A stretch of DNA of 64,000 bases from Flavobacteriales bacterium (GTDB lineage Bacteria > Bacteroidota > Bacteroidia > Flavobacteriales_F > PHOS-HE28). The notes under the pieces were generated by a model. The model saw only the letters and a list, made by a program, of their open reading frames with translations. It searched no databases and had not been told where the DNA came from. The stretch spans positions 806,001 to 870,000 of the forward strand of contig CP065018.1 in NCBI GenBank assembly GCA_016700415.1, written 5' to 3'. Numbering within the stretch: the first letter of the stretch is position 1; every line of letters begins with the position of its first letter. This document shows positions 62,366-64,000 of this stretch, piece after piece. The translations under genes and the position numbers were made by a program.

Positions 62366-64000
62366 ATGCAATTCTCCCACCTCCACGTCCACACCCAATA
62401 CTCACTTCTCGACGGCGCCAGCAACATCAGCGCCTTGTTCAAGAAAGCGGCGGCGGACAGGCAGCCGGCGGTGGCCATCACCGACCATGGCAACATGTTC
62501 GGCGCCTTCAAGTTCGTGGCCGAGGCAGGGAAGCATAGGAACGAGGACGGCACTCCAAAAGTGAAGCCCATCGTAGGCTGCGAGTTCTACTTGGTGGAGG
62601 ACCGCCACAAGAAAGCCTTCACACGGGAGGACAAGGACCAGCGCTACCACCAGCTGATGCTGGCGAAGAACGCCATCGGCTACATGAACCTCAGCAAGCT
62701 TTGCTCACTCGGATACATCGAGGGCTACTACAGCAAGTATCCGCGCATCGACAAGGAACTCGTCCTGCAGCATCACGAAGGGTTGATCGCAACCACCTGC
62801 TGCTTGGCGGCGAGCGTGCCGCGCACCATCCTACGCAAGGGCGAGGCCGCTGGTGAAGTAGAGTTCAAGTGGTGGCTGGACCTCTTCGGCGACGACTATT
62901 ACATCGAGCTGCAGCGCCATGGTATTGAGGACCAAGACAAGGTGAACGCCGTGCTGCTGAAGTGGGCCGTGAAGTACAATGTGCCCATCATCGCCAGCAA
63001 CGACAGCCACTACGTGGATCAGCAGGATGCCAACGCGCACGACATCCTGCTCTGCCTGAACACGGGCGAGAAGCAAAGCACGCCCAAGGCCACGGACGCC
63101 GATGCGGAGAACGGCACCACCAAGGGCAAGCGCTTCGCCTTCAGCAATGATGAGTTCTACTTCAAGTCGAAGGCGCAGATGCTGGAGCGCTTCAGCGACG
63201 TTCCGCAGGCGTTGGACAACACCAACTTGATCGTCGATAAGATCGAGACGTTGAAGTTGAAGAAGGATATTCTGCTTCCGAATTTTGAGATCCCGGTGGG
63301 CTTTGCGGACCAGGATGCGTTCCTGCGGCACATGACCTATGAGGGTGCTGTCCGGAGGTATTTGGGAGGTAACGGGGGTAATGGAGGTGAGGGAGGTGAG
63401 GGTATTGAGCCTGGTCTTGTTGGCGGGATCGACTCGTTGGACCCGAAGATCAAGGAGCGCTTGGACTTCGAGCTGTTCACCATCAGGACGATGGGCTTTG
63501 CGGGCTACTTTTTGATCACGCAGGATTTCATCAACCACGGCCGCGACATCGGGGTGGTGATCGGCCCCGGCCGTGGCAGCGCGGCGGGCAGCGCGGTGGC
63601 CTACTGCATCGGCATCACCAACATCGACCCGATCAAGTACGACCTGCTGTTCGAGCGCTTCCTTAACCCGGACCGCAAGAGCATGCCCGATATCGACACG
63701 GACTTCGACGACGAAGGCCGCCAGCGCGTGATCGACTACGTGGTGGAGAAGTACGGCAAGAACCAGGTGGCGCAGATCATCACCTACGGCAGCATCGCGG
63801 CCAAGAGCAGCATCCGCGACGTGGCGCGCGTGCTGGACCTGCCGCTGAACGAGGCCGACCGCTTGGCGAAGCTGGTGCCCGAAAGGCCCGGTATCAATCT
63901 CGGCCGCCTTTTGCATGCCCCGCTTGAGGGCCCCGGCAGCCTGAAGGAAAGGGAGAACCTGAGCAGCGACGAGATCGCCAACGTGAAGCAATTGCGCGAG
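62366..64000 (+). CDS. dnaE: DNA polymerase III alpha subunit, N-terminal part (cut by window edge)
   Basis: 545 codons from the ATG at 62366 to the window end. PHP domain first: FSHLHVHTQYSLLDG, ITDHGNMFG, SNDSHYVD; then the polymerase palm with GPGRGSAAGSAVAY and the catalytic aspartates in PDIDTDFDDEGR (residues 441-452). A Gly-rich insert (YLGGNGGNGGEGGEG, about residues 330-345) made of four GGxGGTxAx nonamers interrupts an otherwise standard sequence. This is the replicative polymerase of the chromosome. Confidence 0.96.
   Translation, partial: MQFSHLHVHTQYSLLDGASNISALFKKAAADRQPAVAITDHGNMFGAFKFVAEAGKHRNEDGTPKVKPIVGCEFYLVEDRHKKAFTREDKDQRYHQLMLAKNAIGYMNLSKLCSLGYIEGYYSKYPRIDKELVLQHHEGLIATTCCLAASVPRTILRKGEAAGEVEFKWWLDLFGDDYYIELQRHGIEDQDKVNAVLLKWAVKYNVPIIASNDSHYVDQQDANAHDILLCLNTGEKQSTPKATDADAENGTTKGKRFAFSNDEFYFKSKAQMLERFSDVPQALDNTNLIVDKIETLKLKKDILLPNFEIPVGFADQDAFLRHMTYEGAVRRYLGGNGGNGGEGGEGIEPGLVGGIDSLDPKIKERLDFELFTIRTMGFAGYFLITQDFINHGRDIGVVIGPGRGSAAGSAVAYCIGITNIDPIKYDLLFERFLNPDRKSMPDIDTDFDDEGRQRVIDYVVEKYGKNQVAQIITYGSIAAKSSIRDVARVLDLPLNEADRLAKLVPERPGINLGRLLHAPLEGPGSLKERENLSSDEIANVKQLRE

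Overview
The window looks like a chromosomal stretch of a GC-rich member of the Bacteroidota, probably a Flavobacteriales-like lineage. Four things point there. Secreted proteins end in type IX secretion (T9SS) C-terminal domains (genes ending at 2760 and 30468), and PorE-like and PorG-like envelope proteins are present. A bacillithiol glycosyltransferase (bshA) and Kdo biosynthesis genes are present. Promoters fit the Bacteroidota -7 element TAnnTTTG, here often TAnnTTCG. Start codons mostly lack Shine-Dalgarno sequences. No species can be named from sequence alone.

Layout. 1-13.2 kb: a secreted protein cut by the left edge, a KdnA-like sugar aminotransferase, a SUI1 translation factor, DUF488, a T9SS cargo protein, a fused E1 of a 2-oxoacid dehydrogenase, an LTA-synthase-like sulfatase coupled to a lipid kinase, an AT-rich CPBP protease gene that looks foreign, then an AbiE toxin-antitoxin pair translationally coupled to endonuclease III. 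13.3-19.1 kb: a small conserved ORF, an ECF-type sigma factor, uvrA, a DUF58 protein and tRNA-Asp. 19.13-25.54 kb: an integrated element of about 6.4 kb in the 3' end of tRNA-Asp, bounded by a 19-bp direct repeat. It carries a broken tyrosine integrase, two HTH proteins and a filamentous-phage/plasmid type (gene II/X-like) Rep, with no visible structural or mobilization genes.

25.7-38.5 kb: a four-nucleotide-overlap operon (YwqK-like repeat protein, mnmA, lipoprotein), a subtilase coupled to aat, cutC and a Tat-exported glycosylasparaginase, a PIG-V-like mannosyltransferase, then a Kdo cluster: kdsA, an FSA-type transaldolase fused to KdsD-like CBS domains, and a KdsC-like phosphatase. An FAH-family hydrolase and a DEDDh exonuclease follow. 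38.5-54.9 kb: a PorE-like OmpA protein, E2 of the oxoacid dehydrogenase, a large GT2 fusion, recR, an MBL hydrolase, a GNAT-nitrilase fusion, DUF389, two divergent MscS channels, a potassium channel, a CaiB-type CoA transferase and bshA. 54.9-64 kb: a serine operon (serC with a frameshift, serA, DUF1015, YggS), a PorG-like barrel, a REP-associated transposase with a duplicated left end, and the start of dnaE.

The most unusual items are the transaldolase-CBS fusion, which I infer may supply arabinose 5-phosphate for Kdo; the small Rep-bearing tRNA-Asp element with arm-type repeats at both ends; the promoter enclosed by a perfect inverted repeat ahead of abiE-nth; and a genome-wide habit of filling gene gaps with degenerate heptanucleotide tandem repeats, often as inverted pairs. 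Four genes (the aminotransferase, serC, the integrase and a small element gene) show short indels, which may be real decay or assembly error.
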